DNA of 64,000 bases. It comes from Nocardioides sp. QY071. Lineage in GTDB: Bacteria > Actinomycetota > Actinomycetes > Propionibacteriales > Nocardioidaceae. The stretch spans positions 3,782,001 through 3,846,000 of the forward strand of contig NZ_CP124681.1 in NCBI RefSeq assembly GCF_029961765.1, written 5' to 3'. Position 1 is the first letter of the stretch, and every line of letters starts with the position of its first letter. Shown here piece after piece: positions 40,556 through 49,274 of the stretch. The translations under genes and the position numbers were made by a program. A model generated the notes under the pieces. It was not told the origin of the DNA, made no database searches, and worked only from the letters and a program-made list of their open reading frames with translations.

Positions 40556-40576
40556 AACACTGCTCCCGAGGGGTGC

Positions 40577-42652
40577 TCAGCCCCCGTCGGCGACCAGCGC
40601 GAGCACCGCATCGCCGTAGCGCTCGATCTTGCTCGGGCCCACCCCGTTGACCTTCGCCAGCGCGGCCATCGAGGCCGGCTTGTGCTCGGCGATCAGCTCG
40701 AGGGTGGCGTCGGTGAACACGACGTACGCGGGCAGCGGCTTGCCGTCCTCGCCGGCCTCCCGCGCGGTCTCCAGGCGCCACGCCTTGAGCCTGTCGAACA
40801 GCGCCTCGTCGTAGCGGACCGGGTGGTGCGCGCAGCGCCCGCGCTTCTTCTCCGCCGCCGTGGTCAGCGGCTGGAGGCAGTCGCGGCAGCGGGCGACCTT
40901 GGTGCGGCCACGGGACTGCTGCGGCTGCTGGCTCGCCGGCAGCATCGGCACGATGAACCGCGACGGCTGGCGGCGCGGCGCCTGCCCCGGGTTGCGGGCG
41001 GCCGCCCACGACACCATCAGGTCGCGGCGGGCGCGGGTCACGCCGACGTAGAGCAGGCGCCGCTCCTCCTCGACCGCGTCGGGGCGCGCGCCGCCCTGCT
41101 CGGCGTACACGATCGGCACGGTGCCGTCCTGGACGCCACAGCAGAACACGGCATCCCACTCCAGGCCCTTGGCGGCGTGGAAGGTCGCCAGGGTCACGCC
41201 GTCGGCACTCGGCGCGTGCTGCTCGCTCGCGCGCCGGTCGAGCTCCTCGACGAAGGCGGCGATCGACGCCTCGATGCCACGCTCCGTGGCGAACTCCTCG
41301 GCCTGGTCGGCCAGCGCCTGGAAGGACTCCCAGCGGTCACGGACCTGGCCGCGCGAGGTCGGCGGCTCGGCCGTCCAGCCCATCGCACCCAGGACGTCCT
41401 TGACCACGTCGAGCCACGGGCTGTCGTCGCTCTCGCCCGAGCGAGCGGCTCCCCGCAGCCGGGTCACCGCCTCGAGCACCTCGCGCCGCTCGAAGAACCG
41501 CGCCGCGCCGCGCACGATGTAGGGGATCCCGCGGTCGGCCAGCGCGTCCTCGAAGGTCTCGGACTGGGCGTTGATGCGGAACAGGACCGCCATCTCGCCG
41601 TACGGCGTCCCGGCGCGCTGCAGCCGCAGGATCCGGTCGGCGACGCTGCGCGCCTCGGCCACCTCGTCGGGCTCCCCCTGGAAGCGCACCGCCGAGCCCG
41701 GCTTCTGCTGCGAGCGCAGGTCGACGCCGGCACTGGGCGTGCCCGCGAGCAGGGTGTTGGCGGTCTCGACCACCTGCGGCGTCGAGCGGTAGTTGCGCAC
41801 CAGCTCGATCGAGGTGGTGCCCGGGTAGCGCTTCGGGAAGTCGCGCAGGTAGTCGGCGTCGGCCCCGGCGAAGCTGTAGATCGTCTGCGCCGGGTCGCCG
41901 ACCACGCACAGCTCGTCGCGCCCGCCGAGCCACAGGTCGAGCAGCGCCGACTGGAGCGGCGAGACGTCCTGGAACTCGTCGACGACGAACCACTTGTACT
42001 GCCGCCGCACCTGCGCCGCGACCCGCTCGTCGGAGGCCAGCACGCCCGCGGTCAGCAGCAGCACGTCCTCCATGTCCATCCGCCCCTGGTCGCGCTTGAC
42101 CAGCTCGTAGGCGTCGATCACGCGGCCGATCGCCTCGGGCGTCTGGTCGGAGACCGAGCGGCCCTTGGCCGGCGCGATCCGCGGGTAGTCGTCGGCCCCG
42201 ACGTTGCTGACCTTGGCCCACTCGATCTCGGAGGCGAGGTCGCGCAGCAGGGCCTGCTCGGCCCGCATCCCGAGGTGGCGGCAGGCGGCGGCGAGCATCG
42301 GGATCTTCGACTCGGTCAGCGTCGGCAGCTCGGTGCCGTGGACGTGGGGCCAGAAGTAGCGCAGCTGGCGCAGCGCCGCGCTGTGGAAGGTCCGCGCCTG
42401 CACGCCCGGCGCCCCCAGCTGTCGCAGCCGCTGGCGCAGCTCACCGGCGGCGCGGGTGGTGAAGGTGACCGCCAGGACCTCCGTCGGCGCGTAGACCCTG
42501 GACATCACGCCGTGCGCGATGCGGTGGGTGATCGCCCTCGTCTTGCCCGTCCCGGCACCGGCCAGCACCCGCACCGGCCCCCGCAGCGTCTCCGCGACCT
42601 GCCGCTGCTCCGGGTCGAGCGCGGAGAGGAGCCGTTCGATGGACTCGGACAT
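40577..42652 (-). CDS. uvrD2: ATP-dependent DNA helicase UvrD2 with HRDC domain
   Basis: A 691-aa SF1A helicase. Motif Ia/I LAGAGTGKTRAIT, motif II VVDEFQDVSPLQ, motif III GDPAQTIYSFAGA, motif IV/V TFHAAKGLEWDAVF and motif VI YVGVTRARRDL are all present. Near the C-terminus CRDC starts a zinc-type pair, and an HRDC domain closes it (residues about 610-690: FDRLKAWRLETAREAG, NGVGPSKIERYGD), as in mycobacterial UvrD2. It unwinds DNA from 3-prime to 5-prime in repair. It is directly upstream of the whiB7 promoter. Confidence 0.95.
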   Translation of the reverse strand: MSESIERLLSALDPEQRQVAETLRGPVRVLAGAGTGKTRAITHRIAHGVMSRVYAPTEVLAVTFTTRAAGELRQRLRQLGAPGVQARTFHSAALRQLRYFWPHVHGTELPTLTESKIPMLAAACRHLGMRAEQALLRDLASEIEWAKVSNVGADDYPRIAPAKGRSVSDQTPEAIGRVIDAYELVKRDQGRMDMEDVLLLTAGVLASDERVAAQVRRQYKWFVVDEFQDVSPLQSALLDLWLGGRDELCVVGDPAQTIYSFAGADADYLRDFPKRYPGTTSIELVRNYRSTPQVVETANTLLAGTPSAGVDLRSQQKPGSAVRFQGEPDEVAEARSVADRILRLQRAGTPYGEMAVLFRINAQSETFEDALADRGIPYIVRGAARFFERREVLEAVTRLRGAARSGESDDSPWLDVVKDVLGAMGWTAEPPTSRGQVRDRWESFQALADQAEEFATERGIEASIAAFVEELDRRASEQHAPSADGVTLATFHAAKGLEWDAVFCCGVQDGTVPIVYAEQGGARPDAVEEERRLLYVGVTRARRDLMVSWAAARNPGQAPRRQPSRFIVPMLPASQQPQQSRGRTKVARCRDCLQPLTTAAEKKRGRCAHHPVRYDEALFDRLKAWRLETAREAGEDGKPLPAYVVFTDATLELIAEHKPASMAALAKVNGVGPSKIERYGDAVLALVADGG

Positions 42653-42670
42653 GGGCGGGAGTGCTCCTTC

Positions 42671-42724
42671 GGGGGCTGCGTCGGGTCGGTTCGTGATGGA
42701 GAAACCAACCTAGACGCAGCCCCC
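42671..42724. repeat. 12-bp perfect inverted repeat between the TolB-like gene and uvrD2
   Basis: GGGGGCTGCGTC (42671-42682) and GACGCAGCCCCC (42713-42724) flank 30 nt that itself includes GGTT/AACC. It is 54 bp after the TolB-like gene stop and 18 bp before the uvrD2 ATG on the same strand. No U run follows. It may terminate the upstream transcript or fold over the uvrD2 ribosome site. Confidence 0.55.
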
Positions 42725-42778
42725 GACACGAGCTCACCGGCCGGGGTCGGCCCGGGACGTCCCCGGGTCGGCGCAGCG

Positions 42779-44158
42779 TCAGCGGCGGACCTTCACCACC
42801 CGCGAGGTGGCCGACCGGTCGGCGTACCCGCCCCTGTGGACGGTGACCCGGACCTGGATCCGCTTGCCGCGGTCGGCCTTGCCGAGCCTGTACGCCGCAC
42901 CGGTGCGGCCCGCGACGACCTTGCCGTTGCGCAGCCAGGTGTAGGTGACCGAGGTGGGCGACGGCGACCAGGTGCCGGAGCTCACGTGCAGCTTCTTGCC
43001 CACCTTCGCCTTGCCGGAGACGATCGGCGCCTTGGCGAGGTCGAACGCGTGACCGCTCGTGCCGGCGCCGGTTCCGCCACCGCCGGGACCACCACCGCCG
43101 GGACCACCGGCCGGCGGCGCGGACAGCGGTGCGGGCGACCAGTCCGGCTCGGTGCCGCCGGTCGCGATCTTCGCGAGCGTCGTCTCCCCTGAGCATGCGG
43201 CGAGTCCCCGGATGACCCACAGGTCGCCGCCCTCGCTGTAGGCGGCGGAGTCGCTGTCGGGCCCGAGGCTCGGGTCCTTGGCAGCGGGCTGTCCGGGGTC
43301 CGAGGTGAGGTAGCACTCGGGGTTGGCGGTCGGCGGCGCCGGCGCACCGGTCCGCGGGTCGCCGACCGTCGTCTTCATCGCGAGGCCGCCGGCGCTCCCG
43401 AAGATCACCCGCTTGCCGTCACGCGAGACCTCGGCCTCCTGCAGCTCGATGAACTGCCCGAAGATGTCGTTGGAGTAGAACCACACCACCGACTCGTGAC
43501 CGAGGTCGTCCAGGTGGATGTCGCCCGACCGGTTGAGGGTCAGCCGGCTGTTGGTCACCCACGACGGCTGGCTGCCCCGCACGATGCCGTACTTGTCGGG
43601 CCCCACCCACTGGGCGGCATCGGTGACGCCGACCAGGGCCTCGGTCTCGAGGTAGCCGCCGGTGCCGCCGTACCGCTCCAGACGGAGCTGGCTGTAGGTG
43701 ATCTTCGTGCCGTCGGGCGAGATCTCCGGGTCGTGGATCGGGCTGATCACCACGGTGCCGTAGTCCGGCACGAACAGGTCCTCGGGGTTGATCCGGTTGT
43801 GGACCACGCCGTCCTGGCCCATCCGGACGATCTCGTCGCCCTTCATCACCGCGATGACGCCGGCGTCGGACATCGTCGGGTGCTCGTACGGCGAGGCCTC
43901 GGTCCCGTCGACGGTCACCGCCCGCTGGCCGGTGCCGTCGGGCCGGCTCAGCCAGACGTTGAAGCCGTGGATGTAGACGATCGAGCCGTCGGCAGCGGTG
44001 GCCGCCACCGGGGTGGCGGTCCTGGCCTCGCCGGTGGTGATGGTGGTGTCGGTCGGGCTCGCCGTGGTCGCCGCCAGCGCCGGGTCGGCGGCGGAGAGCA
44101 GCGAGGCCGTCGCCAGTGCGCTCACCGAGAGCAAGGCGACGGTACGGGTGCGGGACAT
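42779..44158 (-). CDS. Secreted TolB/WD40-like beta-propeller protein with C-terminal Ig-like domain
   Basis: A 459-aa exported protein. The signal peptide is MSRTRTVALLSVSALATASL ending AALA-like AADPALA, with AGGAGG before the ATG at 44156-44158. PD40-type propeller repeats follow (SRPDGTGQRAVTVDG, DPEISPDGTKITYSQ, AEVSRDGKRVIFGS, DPSLGPDSDSAAY). A Gly/Pro-rich linker leads to an Ig-like domain (VGKKLHVSSGTWSPSPTSVT) seen repeatedly in surface proteins of Nocardioides-like bacteria. Function is unknown; extracellular binding is likely. Confidence 0.8.
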   Translation of the reverse strand: MSRTRTVALLSVSALATASLLSAADPALAATTASPTDTTITTGEARTATPVAATAADGSIVYIHGFNVWLSRPDGTGQRAVTVDGTEASPYEHPTMSDAGVIAVMKGDEIVRMGQDGVVHNRINPEDLFVPDYGTVVISPIHDPEISPDGTKITYSQLRLERYGGTGGYLETEALVGVTDAAQWVGPDKYGIVRGSQPSWVTNSRLTLNRSGDIHLDDLGHESVVWFYSNDIFGQFIELQEAEVSRDGKRVIFGSAGGLAMKTTVGDPRTGAPAPPTANPECYLTSDPGQPAAKDPSLGPDSDSAAYSEGGDLWVIRGLAACSGETTLAKIATGGTEPDWSPAPLSAPPAGGPGGGGPGGGGTGAGTSGHAFDLAKAPIVSGKAKVGKKLHVSSGTWSPSPTSVTYTWLRNGKVVAGRTGAAYRLGKADRGKRIQVRVTVHRGGYADRSATSRVVKVRR

Positions 44159-44323
44159 CGGTCCTCCTGGAGGTGCGGGGGTCTGGTGTCGCCGACCTTC
44201 GCGGGCCGGGTGTCCCGGCAGGCAGAGACAGGAGTCCCGCCTCGGGTCCCGACACCCCGGAACAAGCCCGCCCCCGCCGTGGTTGGGTGGAGGCGAACCA
44301 CGACCGGAGAGAGAGCGCCCCCG

Positions 44324-44569
44324 ATGACCTTCACGATGTACACGACCCCCTGGTGCGGCTACTGCCACCGCCTCAAGAGCCAGCTGGACCGCGAGGGCAT
44401 CTCCTACGAGATCGTCGACATCGAGCAGCAGCCGGAGGCCGCCGCGATCGTCGAGTCCGCCAACAACGGCAACCAGACGGTTCCCACGCTCGTCTACACC
44501 GACGGCTCCGCGCAGACCAACCCCAGCGTCGCGCAGGTCAAGGCCAAGCTCGAGGCGCTCAGCGCCTGA
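44324..44569 (+). CDS. mrx1: Mycoredoxin (glutaredoxin-like, Mrx1)
   Basis: An 81-aa thioredoxin-fold protein starting MTFTMYTTPWCGYCHRLKSQ. The WCGYC motif (C11, C14) and the cis-Pro TVPTLVYTDG define the mycoredoxin class, which reduces mycothiol mixed disulfides. The position between uvrD2 and nudC matches M. tuberculosis Rv3198A. The ATG at 44324 fixes the start. Confidence 0.93.
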   Translation: MTFTMYTTPWCGYCHRLKSQLDREGISYEIVDIEQQPEAAAIVESANNGNQTVPTLVYTDGSAQTNPSVAQVKAKLEALSA

Positions 44570-44575
44570 CCGGCG

Positions 44576-45490
44576 TCACCAGCTGCCGGGCAGCGCCCCG
44601 CCGTACCAGTCCTCGACCAGCGAGCGGCTGATCGAGACGCCGCTGCCCGGCAGCACCAGGGTGCCCGCCTCGGTCTGCTGCAGCATCTCGGCGCGGGTGA
44701 ACCAGCGCGCGTCCTCGACGTCGGCATCCTCGAGCCGGATCTGCTCCGACACGGCCCGGCCGTGGAAGCCCACCATCAGGCTCGACGGCAGCGGCCACGG
44801 CTGGTTGCCGAAGTAGCTGACCTCTCCCACCACGACGCCGGTCTCCTCGAGCACCTCGCGGCGTACCGCGTCCTCCAGCGACTCCCCCGGCTCGCAGAAC
44901 CCGGCCAGGGTCGAGAAGCGTCCCGCGGGCCAGTTGTGGTTGCGCCCGAGCAGGGCGCGCTCGTCGGGCGAGCCCGGCTCGCCGGCCGAGATCAGCATGA
45001 TCACCGCCGGGTCGGAGCGCGGGAACTGCGGCTTGCCGCAGTCGGCGCACACCAGCTCGTGCCCCGCGGCGCGCGGCAGCAGGCTCCCGCCGCAACGCGG
45101 GCAGAACCGGTGCGCCCAGTGCCACTCCGCCAGGCCGACGGCGTGGAACACCAGCGGCGCCTGGCGGACCCGGTCGCCGTCGAGGAACGGCAGCAGTCCG
45201 CGCAGCGGCAGCCAGCGCTCCGGCTCGGCCTTCGCCACCTCGCCCGGAACGATCGCCGCCCACCAGGTCACGCCGTCCCGCTCCCCGAGCAGCACACGTA
45301 CCCCGTCCGGCGCGTCCGCCGTCGACACCCACTCCAGCCCCTCGCGCCCGGGCCTGACCCGGGTCCCGGCGATCACCAGCACCCGACCCGCCGGGTCGGA
45401 CCAGCGCTCGTCGAGCCACGCGTCGTCCGTGCGGAGCAGGCCAAGTCGGTCGTGCGGATCGGCGGCCAGGGACTCGTGCGGGAACGTCAC
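44576..45490 (-). CDS. nudC: NAD(+) diphosphatase / decapping NudC
   Basis: A 304-aa protein. The zinc site is FCPRCGGSLL plus VCADCGKPQFPR. The Nudix box GFCEPGESLEDAVRREVLEE TGV is canonical and is followed by SYFGNQPWPLPSSLMVGF, the NudC-specific SQPWPFPxS motif. It hydrolyses NAD(H) and NAD-capped RNA. GTG start with TAGGCT 6 nt upstream (45497-45502) suggests a leaderless mRNA. It is convergent with mycoredoxin, 6 bp apart. Confidence 0.95.
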   Translation of the reverse strand: MTFPHESLAADPHDRLGLLRTDDAWLDERWSDPAGRVLVIAGTRVRPGREGLEWVSTADAPDGVRVLLGERDGVTWWAAIVPGEVAKAEPERWLPLRGLLPFLDGDRVRQAPLVFHAVGLAEWHWAHRFCPRCGGSLLPRAAGHELVCADCGKPQFPRSDPAVIMLISAGEPGSPDERALLGRNHNWPAGRFSTLAGFCEPGESLEDAVRREVLEETGVVVGEVSYFGNQPWPLPSSLMVGFHGRAVSEQIRLEDADVEDARWFTRAEMLQQTEAGTLVLPGSGVSISRSLVEDWYGGALPGSW

Positions 45491-45532
45491 GGAACGAGCC
45501 TAGCCACGGCCCTCGGACCGCTAACCTGAGCC

Positions 45533-46036
45533 ATGGACGCCAGCACCCTCCGAGCCGCGCAGGCACCGCTCAAGGACCGCTACCGCTCCGAGCCGGCCAC
45601 GGCTCACACGGCCACCGCCGCGGCCGGCGACTACCGCGACCCGGACGTCACCGCCACCGTCGACGGCTTCGCCGGACCGGTCCGAGCCGGGCTGCACCCG
45701 GCCACCGGTGGCGACGGCAGCGACGCCTGCTCGGCCGACCTCCTGCTCCAGGCGGTGCTCGCGTGCGCAGGGGTCACCCTGCGCGCCGTCGCCACCGCCA
45801 TGGACGTCGAGATCCGCTCCGCCCGGCTGCGCGCCGACGGTTGGTGGGACGCCCGCGGCACCCTCGGCATCGACCGCGAGGCACCCGTCGGGATCCAGGA
45901 CGTCGTGCTCACCCTCGCCGTCGACACCGACGCGGACGACGCCACGCTGGGCCGCCTCGCGACCGCGACCGAGCGCTACTGCGTCGTGGGCCGCAGCCTC
46001 GCCCAGCCGCCCGAGATCCGGGTCGTGCGCGCCTGA
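45533..46036 (+). CDS. OsmC family protein
   Basis: A 167-aa protein. The two redox cysteines are in LACAGVTLRAVA and ATERYCVVGRSL, as in OsmC/Ohr peroxidase-fold proteins, with GGDGSDACSADLLLQAVLAC upstream. It probably detoxifies organic hydroperoxides or related electrophiles. TAACCT lies 5 nt before the ATG (45522-45527), so a leaderless mRNA is likely. It is divergent from nudC by 42 bp and convergent with adnB. Confidence 0.88.
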   Translation: MDASTLRAAQAPLKDRYRSEPATAHTATAAAGDYRDPDVTATVDGFAGPVRAGLHPATGGDGSDACSADLLLQAVLACAGVTLRAVATAMDVEIRSARLRADGWWDARGTLGIDREAPVGIQDVVLTLAVDTDADDATLGRLATATERYCVVGRSLAQPPEIRVVRA

Positions 46037-46070
46037 CCCGGTCCTCGCACTCGCTGTCGCCGCCGCGGCC

Positions 46071-49000
46071 TCATCGCAGGAGGGCCTCCACCTCCTCCCT
46101 GCCCGGCAGCTCGTCGTGCACCACGAGCTCACCGGTCCGCACGTAGAAGAAGCCGGCCCGCACCCGCTCCGGCGCGATCCCCTCGAGCTCGGCCCACGCC
46201 AGCCGGTAGAGCGCGAGCTGGAGCGGGTCGGCGTCCTGCCGGGTGCCGGTCTTCCAGTCGACCACGAGGAAGGTGCCGTCCGCCTCGGCGTAGACCGCGT
46301 CGATCCGTCCCCGTACGACCTGCCGCCTGCCCTCCCCCGCTCCTAAGACCAGCGCGAACGGAGCCTCCACCGCATGCGGCTCGCGGCTGCCGAACGGCCC
46401 TTCCTCGAACCGGCCGACGAGATCCTTGAGGTCCGCCTCGTCGTCGATCCCCGCGTCGGCCCGCCCGGCCAGCTCGTCGGGGTCGAACAGCCCCTGCTGC
46501 CCGAACCGGGCCTCGACCCACGCGTGGAAGCGGGTGCCGAACCGGGCCGCCGGCGCGGGCGGTCGCGGCATCGGCCGGGCCAGGTCACGGGCGAAGCTCT
46601 CCGGGTCGTCGCGCAGCCGGCCGAGCGCGGTGGCCGACAGCGACGAGGGGAGCTCGACGGTGATCCGCGACGACCGGTCGGCCCGGGCCTCCACCAGCAG
46701 CCGGTCGATCTCGGCGTCCCAGTCGGCCACCCGGGCCGCGTCGAGGAGGTCGAGGTCGAGGTCCTCGTCCAGCGCCGGGTCCGCGGCGGCGACCCGGGCC
46801 GCGGCATCCAGGCGGCGGGCGGTCTCGGCCCCCACACCCTCGACGGGCCAGGGGCGCGACGGGTCGACCGCGTCGAACGGGTTGCTCGCCCCCTTCTCCG
46901 GCTTGTCGCGCCACTCGACCGGCTCCCCCCAGCCGTCGCACAGGTCCCGGATCGTGGCCTGGAAGCTCGACGGCCCGTAGGGGTTCTTGCGCGTTCCCCA
47001 CAGGAACGAGGTCACCCACAGCTGGTGCTCGGGCCGGGTGAAGGCGACGTACCCCAGACGCAGCTCCTCCTCCGCCTCGTGCTCACGGGTCGCGACGCGG
47101 TAGGCATCGAGAGCGGCCTTGTCGTGGCCGACGAGCTGCGGAAGGTCGGCGGCATCGCCCCGCAGTGGCGCGGGGAGCACGCTCGGCGACGAGGTCCACA
47201 GCGACCGGCCCTGGGTGCTCGGGAAGCGTCCCTCGCCCACGCCGACGCAGAAGACCGTGGCCCACTCGAGGCCCTTCGAGCGGTGCACTGTCAGCAGCTT
47301 GACCGAGTCGGCCTCGGACGGCGTGGCGACCTCGAGGCCGTTGCCGGCCTCGTCCTCGGCCGTGAGCCAGGCGATGAGGGCCGGCAGCGTGACGTCGCCG
47401 TCGACGGCCTGGAAGTCCGCGACCGCCTTCACGAAGAGATCGAGGTTCTCCCGGCGCGCCGCGGCCGCCCGGCTGACCGACGACGCCAGCTCGACGTCGA
47501 CGCCGGTCACATCGACGATGCGGCGGACCAGGTCGAGCAACGGCTCGCCGATCGCCGCCCGCAGCTGGCGCAGCTCGTCTCGCACCAGGGCGAAGCGCTC
47601 GCGCGCCTCGGGCGAGTACGCCGCATCGCCGGGATCGGCCAGCGCGTCGTCCAGGCACGGGATCTCGGCCGGGTCGATGCCGTCGGCGATGGCGACGAGC
47701 TGTTCATGGATGGAGTCCGCCTCCTGCCGCCCACCGCGCCCGACCAGCTCCAGGGCCCGCTGCCCGAGCAGGCGCAGGTCACGCGGGCCGATGGCCCAGC
47801 GTGGGCCGGCCAGCAGGCTCAGCAGCGACGCATTGTCGGTGACGTCCTGGACCAGCTTGAGCGTCGCCACCACCGTCGCGATCTCCGGCAGCCGCACCAG
47901 GCCGGCGAGTCCGACGATCTCGACCGGTACGTCGGCGCCGGTCAGGGCGTCGAAGACCGCCTCGCCGTGCTGGTTGTCCCGGCTGAGGACCGCGATCCGG
48001 CCCCACGGGGTGCCCGCGTCGTGGGTGGCGCGCACCTCCTCCACCAACCAGGCGAGCTCGTCGAGATGGGTCTCGAAGACCCTGACCCGCACCGACCCCG
48101 GGGCCGTGGAGCCGTGCTCGAGGGTGGCGACCTTGTCGCCGTACTTGGCCATCAACGGCGCCGCCAGCGTGTTGGCGACGTCGAGGATCCGGGTGTCGGA
48201 GCGGCGGTTGACGGTCAGCGGCAGCACCGGGACGGGCCGACCGTCAGCGGAGGGGAAGACCTCGGGGAAGTTCACGATGTTGGACACCGAGGCACCGCGC
48301 CAGCCGTAGATGGCCTGGTTGGGGTCGCCGACCGCCATCACGGGGTGGCCCCCGCCGAAGAGGCGGGCGAGCAGGGTCGCCTGCGCGACCGAGGTGTCCT
48401 GGTACTCGTCGAGCAGCACCACCTTGAACCGCTGTCGCTCGATCTGCCCGACCTCGGGCTGGTCCTGCGCCAGGACCGCGGCCAGCGCGATCTGGTCGCT
48501 GAAGTCCATCAGCCCCAGGTCGGCCTTGAGTCGACGGTACGACGCCACCAGGCCCATCAGCTCGGCCCGCCGGTCGATGACGTCGATCGCCTTCTGCATC
48601 TCGCCCAGGTAGGTCTTGCGCCCCTTCCCGTCGCGCTCGGCGACGAGCTCGCGTTCGAAGGAGGCCCGCTCGCCCGCGTCGAAGTCGAGGACGTCCTGCG
48701 GTCCGACGAGGTGCTCGCTCATCGCGCCGTCGAGCGCGAGCAGGTTCTGGATCACCGTCGGCGGATGGTCGGAGAGCTTGGCGACGGCGCCGTCGTGGCG
48801 GTCCACGGCACGCGCCCCGAGTTGGTAGCGCGCGGCGTCGGTGATGACCCGGGTGTCGGGCTCGTGCCCGATCCGCAGTCCGTGGTCGGTCAGCAGCGCC
48901 GCGGCATAGGCGTTGTAGGTCGCGACCGTCGGCTCGAGCACCTCGGCGTCCTCGTCGCCCCCCTCGCGCGAGCGCTGCAGGTCGAGCACCCCGGCCGCGA

Positions 49001-49274
49001 GGAGCGCGGACCGCACCCGCTGGCGCAGCTCGGCCGCCGCCTTGGTCGTGAAGGTCAGGCCGAGGATCTCCTCGGGCCGGACCTGGCCGGTCACCACCAG
49101 GTAGACGACCCGGGCCGCCATCAGGGTGGTCTTGCCGGAGCCGGCGCCGGCGATCACCACGACCGGCGAGAGCGGGGCGGTGATCGCGCGCCACTGCTCG
49201 GCGCTGGGCGGGAAGTCCGCCTTCATCACGCGCTGGAGGTCCTCCGGAGTGCGGATCTGCGTGCGCTCGGTCAT
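46071..49274 (-). CDS. adnB: AdnB-like helicase-nuclease subunit
   Basis: A 1067-aa protein starting MTERTQIRTPEDLQRVMKAD. SF1A helicase motifs: VIAGAGSGKTTLMAARVVYL, VLLDEYQDTSVAQATLL, AVGDPNQAIYGWRGASVSNI, TVHRSKGLEWATVF and LGYVAFTRPEHQLWV. The C-terminal RecB-type nuclease has FLVVDWKTGTRQDADPLQLA, with DxK and QLA..Y elements. Paired with AdnA it resects double-strand ends, as the mycobacterial AdnAB machine does. The ATG overlaps the AdnA TGA (ATGA). Confidence 0.95.
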   Translation of the reverse strand: MTERTQIRTPEDLQRVMKADFPPSAEQWRAITAPLSPVVVIAGAGSGKTTLMAARVVYLVVTGQVRPEEILGLTFTTKAAAELRQRVRSALLAAGVLDLQRSREGGDEDAEVLEPTVATYNAYAAALLTDHGLRIGHEPDTRVITDAARYQLGARAVDRHDGAVAKLSDHPPTVIQNLLALDGAMSEHLVGPQDVLDFDAGERASFERELVAERDGKGRKTYLGEMQKAIDVIDRRAELMGLVASYRRLKADLGLMDFSDQIALAAVLAQDQPEVGQIERQRFKVVLLDEYQDTSVAQATLLARLFGGGHPVMAVGDPNQAIYGWRGASVSNIVNFPEVFPSADGRPVPVLPLTVNRRSDTRILDVANTLAAPLMAKYGDKVATLEHGSTAPGSVRVRVFETHLDELAWLVEEVRATHDAGTPWGRIAVLSRDNQHGEAVFDALTGADVPVEIVGLAGLVRLPEIATVVATLKLVQDVTDNASLLSLLAGPRWAIGPRDLRLLGQRALELVGRGGRQEADSIHEQLVAIADGIDPAEIPCLDDALADPGDAAYSPEARERFALVRDELRQLRAAIGEPLLDLVRRIVDVTGVDVELASSVSRAAAARRENLDLFVKAVADFQAVDGDVTLPALIAWLTAEDEAGNGLEVATPSEADSVKLLTVHRSKGLEWATVFCVGVGEGRFPSTQGRSLWTSSPSVLPAPLRGDAADLPQLVGHDKAALDAYRVATREHEAEEELRLGYVAFTRPEHQLWVTSFLWGTRKNPYGPSSFQATIRDLCDGWGEPVEWRDKPEKGASNPFDAVDPSRPWPVEGVGAETARRLDAAARVAAADPALDEDLDLDLLDAARVADWDAEIDRLLVEARADRSSRITVELPSSLSATALGRLRDDPESFARDLARPMPRPPAPAARFGTRFHAWVEARFGQQGLFDPDELAGRADAGIDDEADLKDLVGRFEEGPFGSREPHAVEAPFALVLGAGEGRRQVVRGRIDAVYAEADGTFLVVDWKTGTRQDADPLQLALYRLAWAELEGIAPERVRAGFFYVRTGELVVHDELPGREEVEALLR

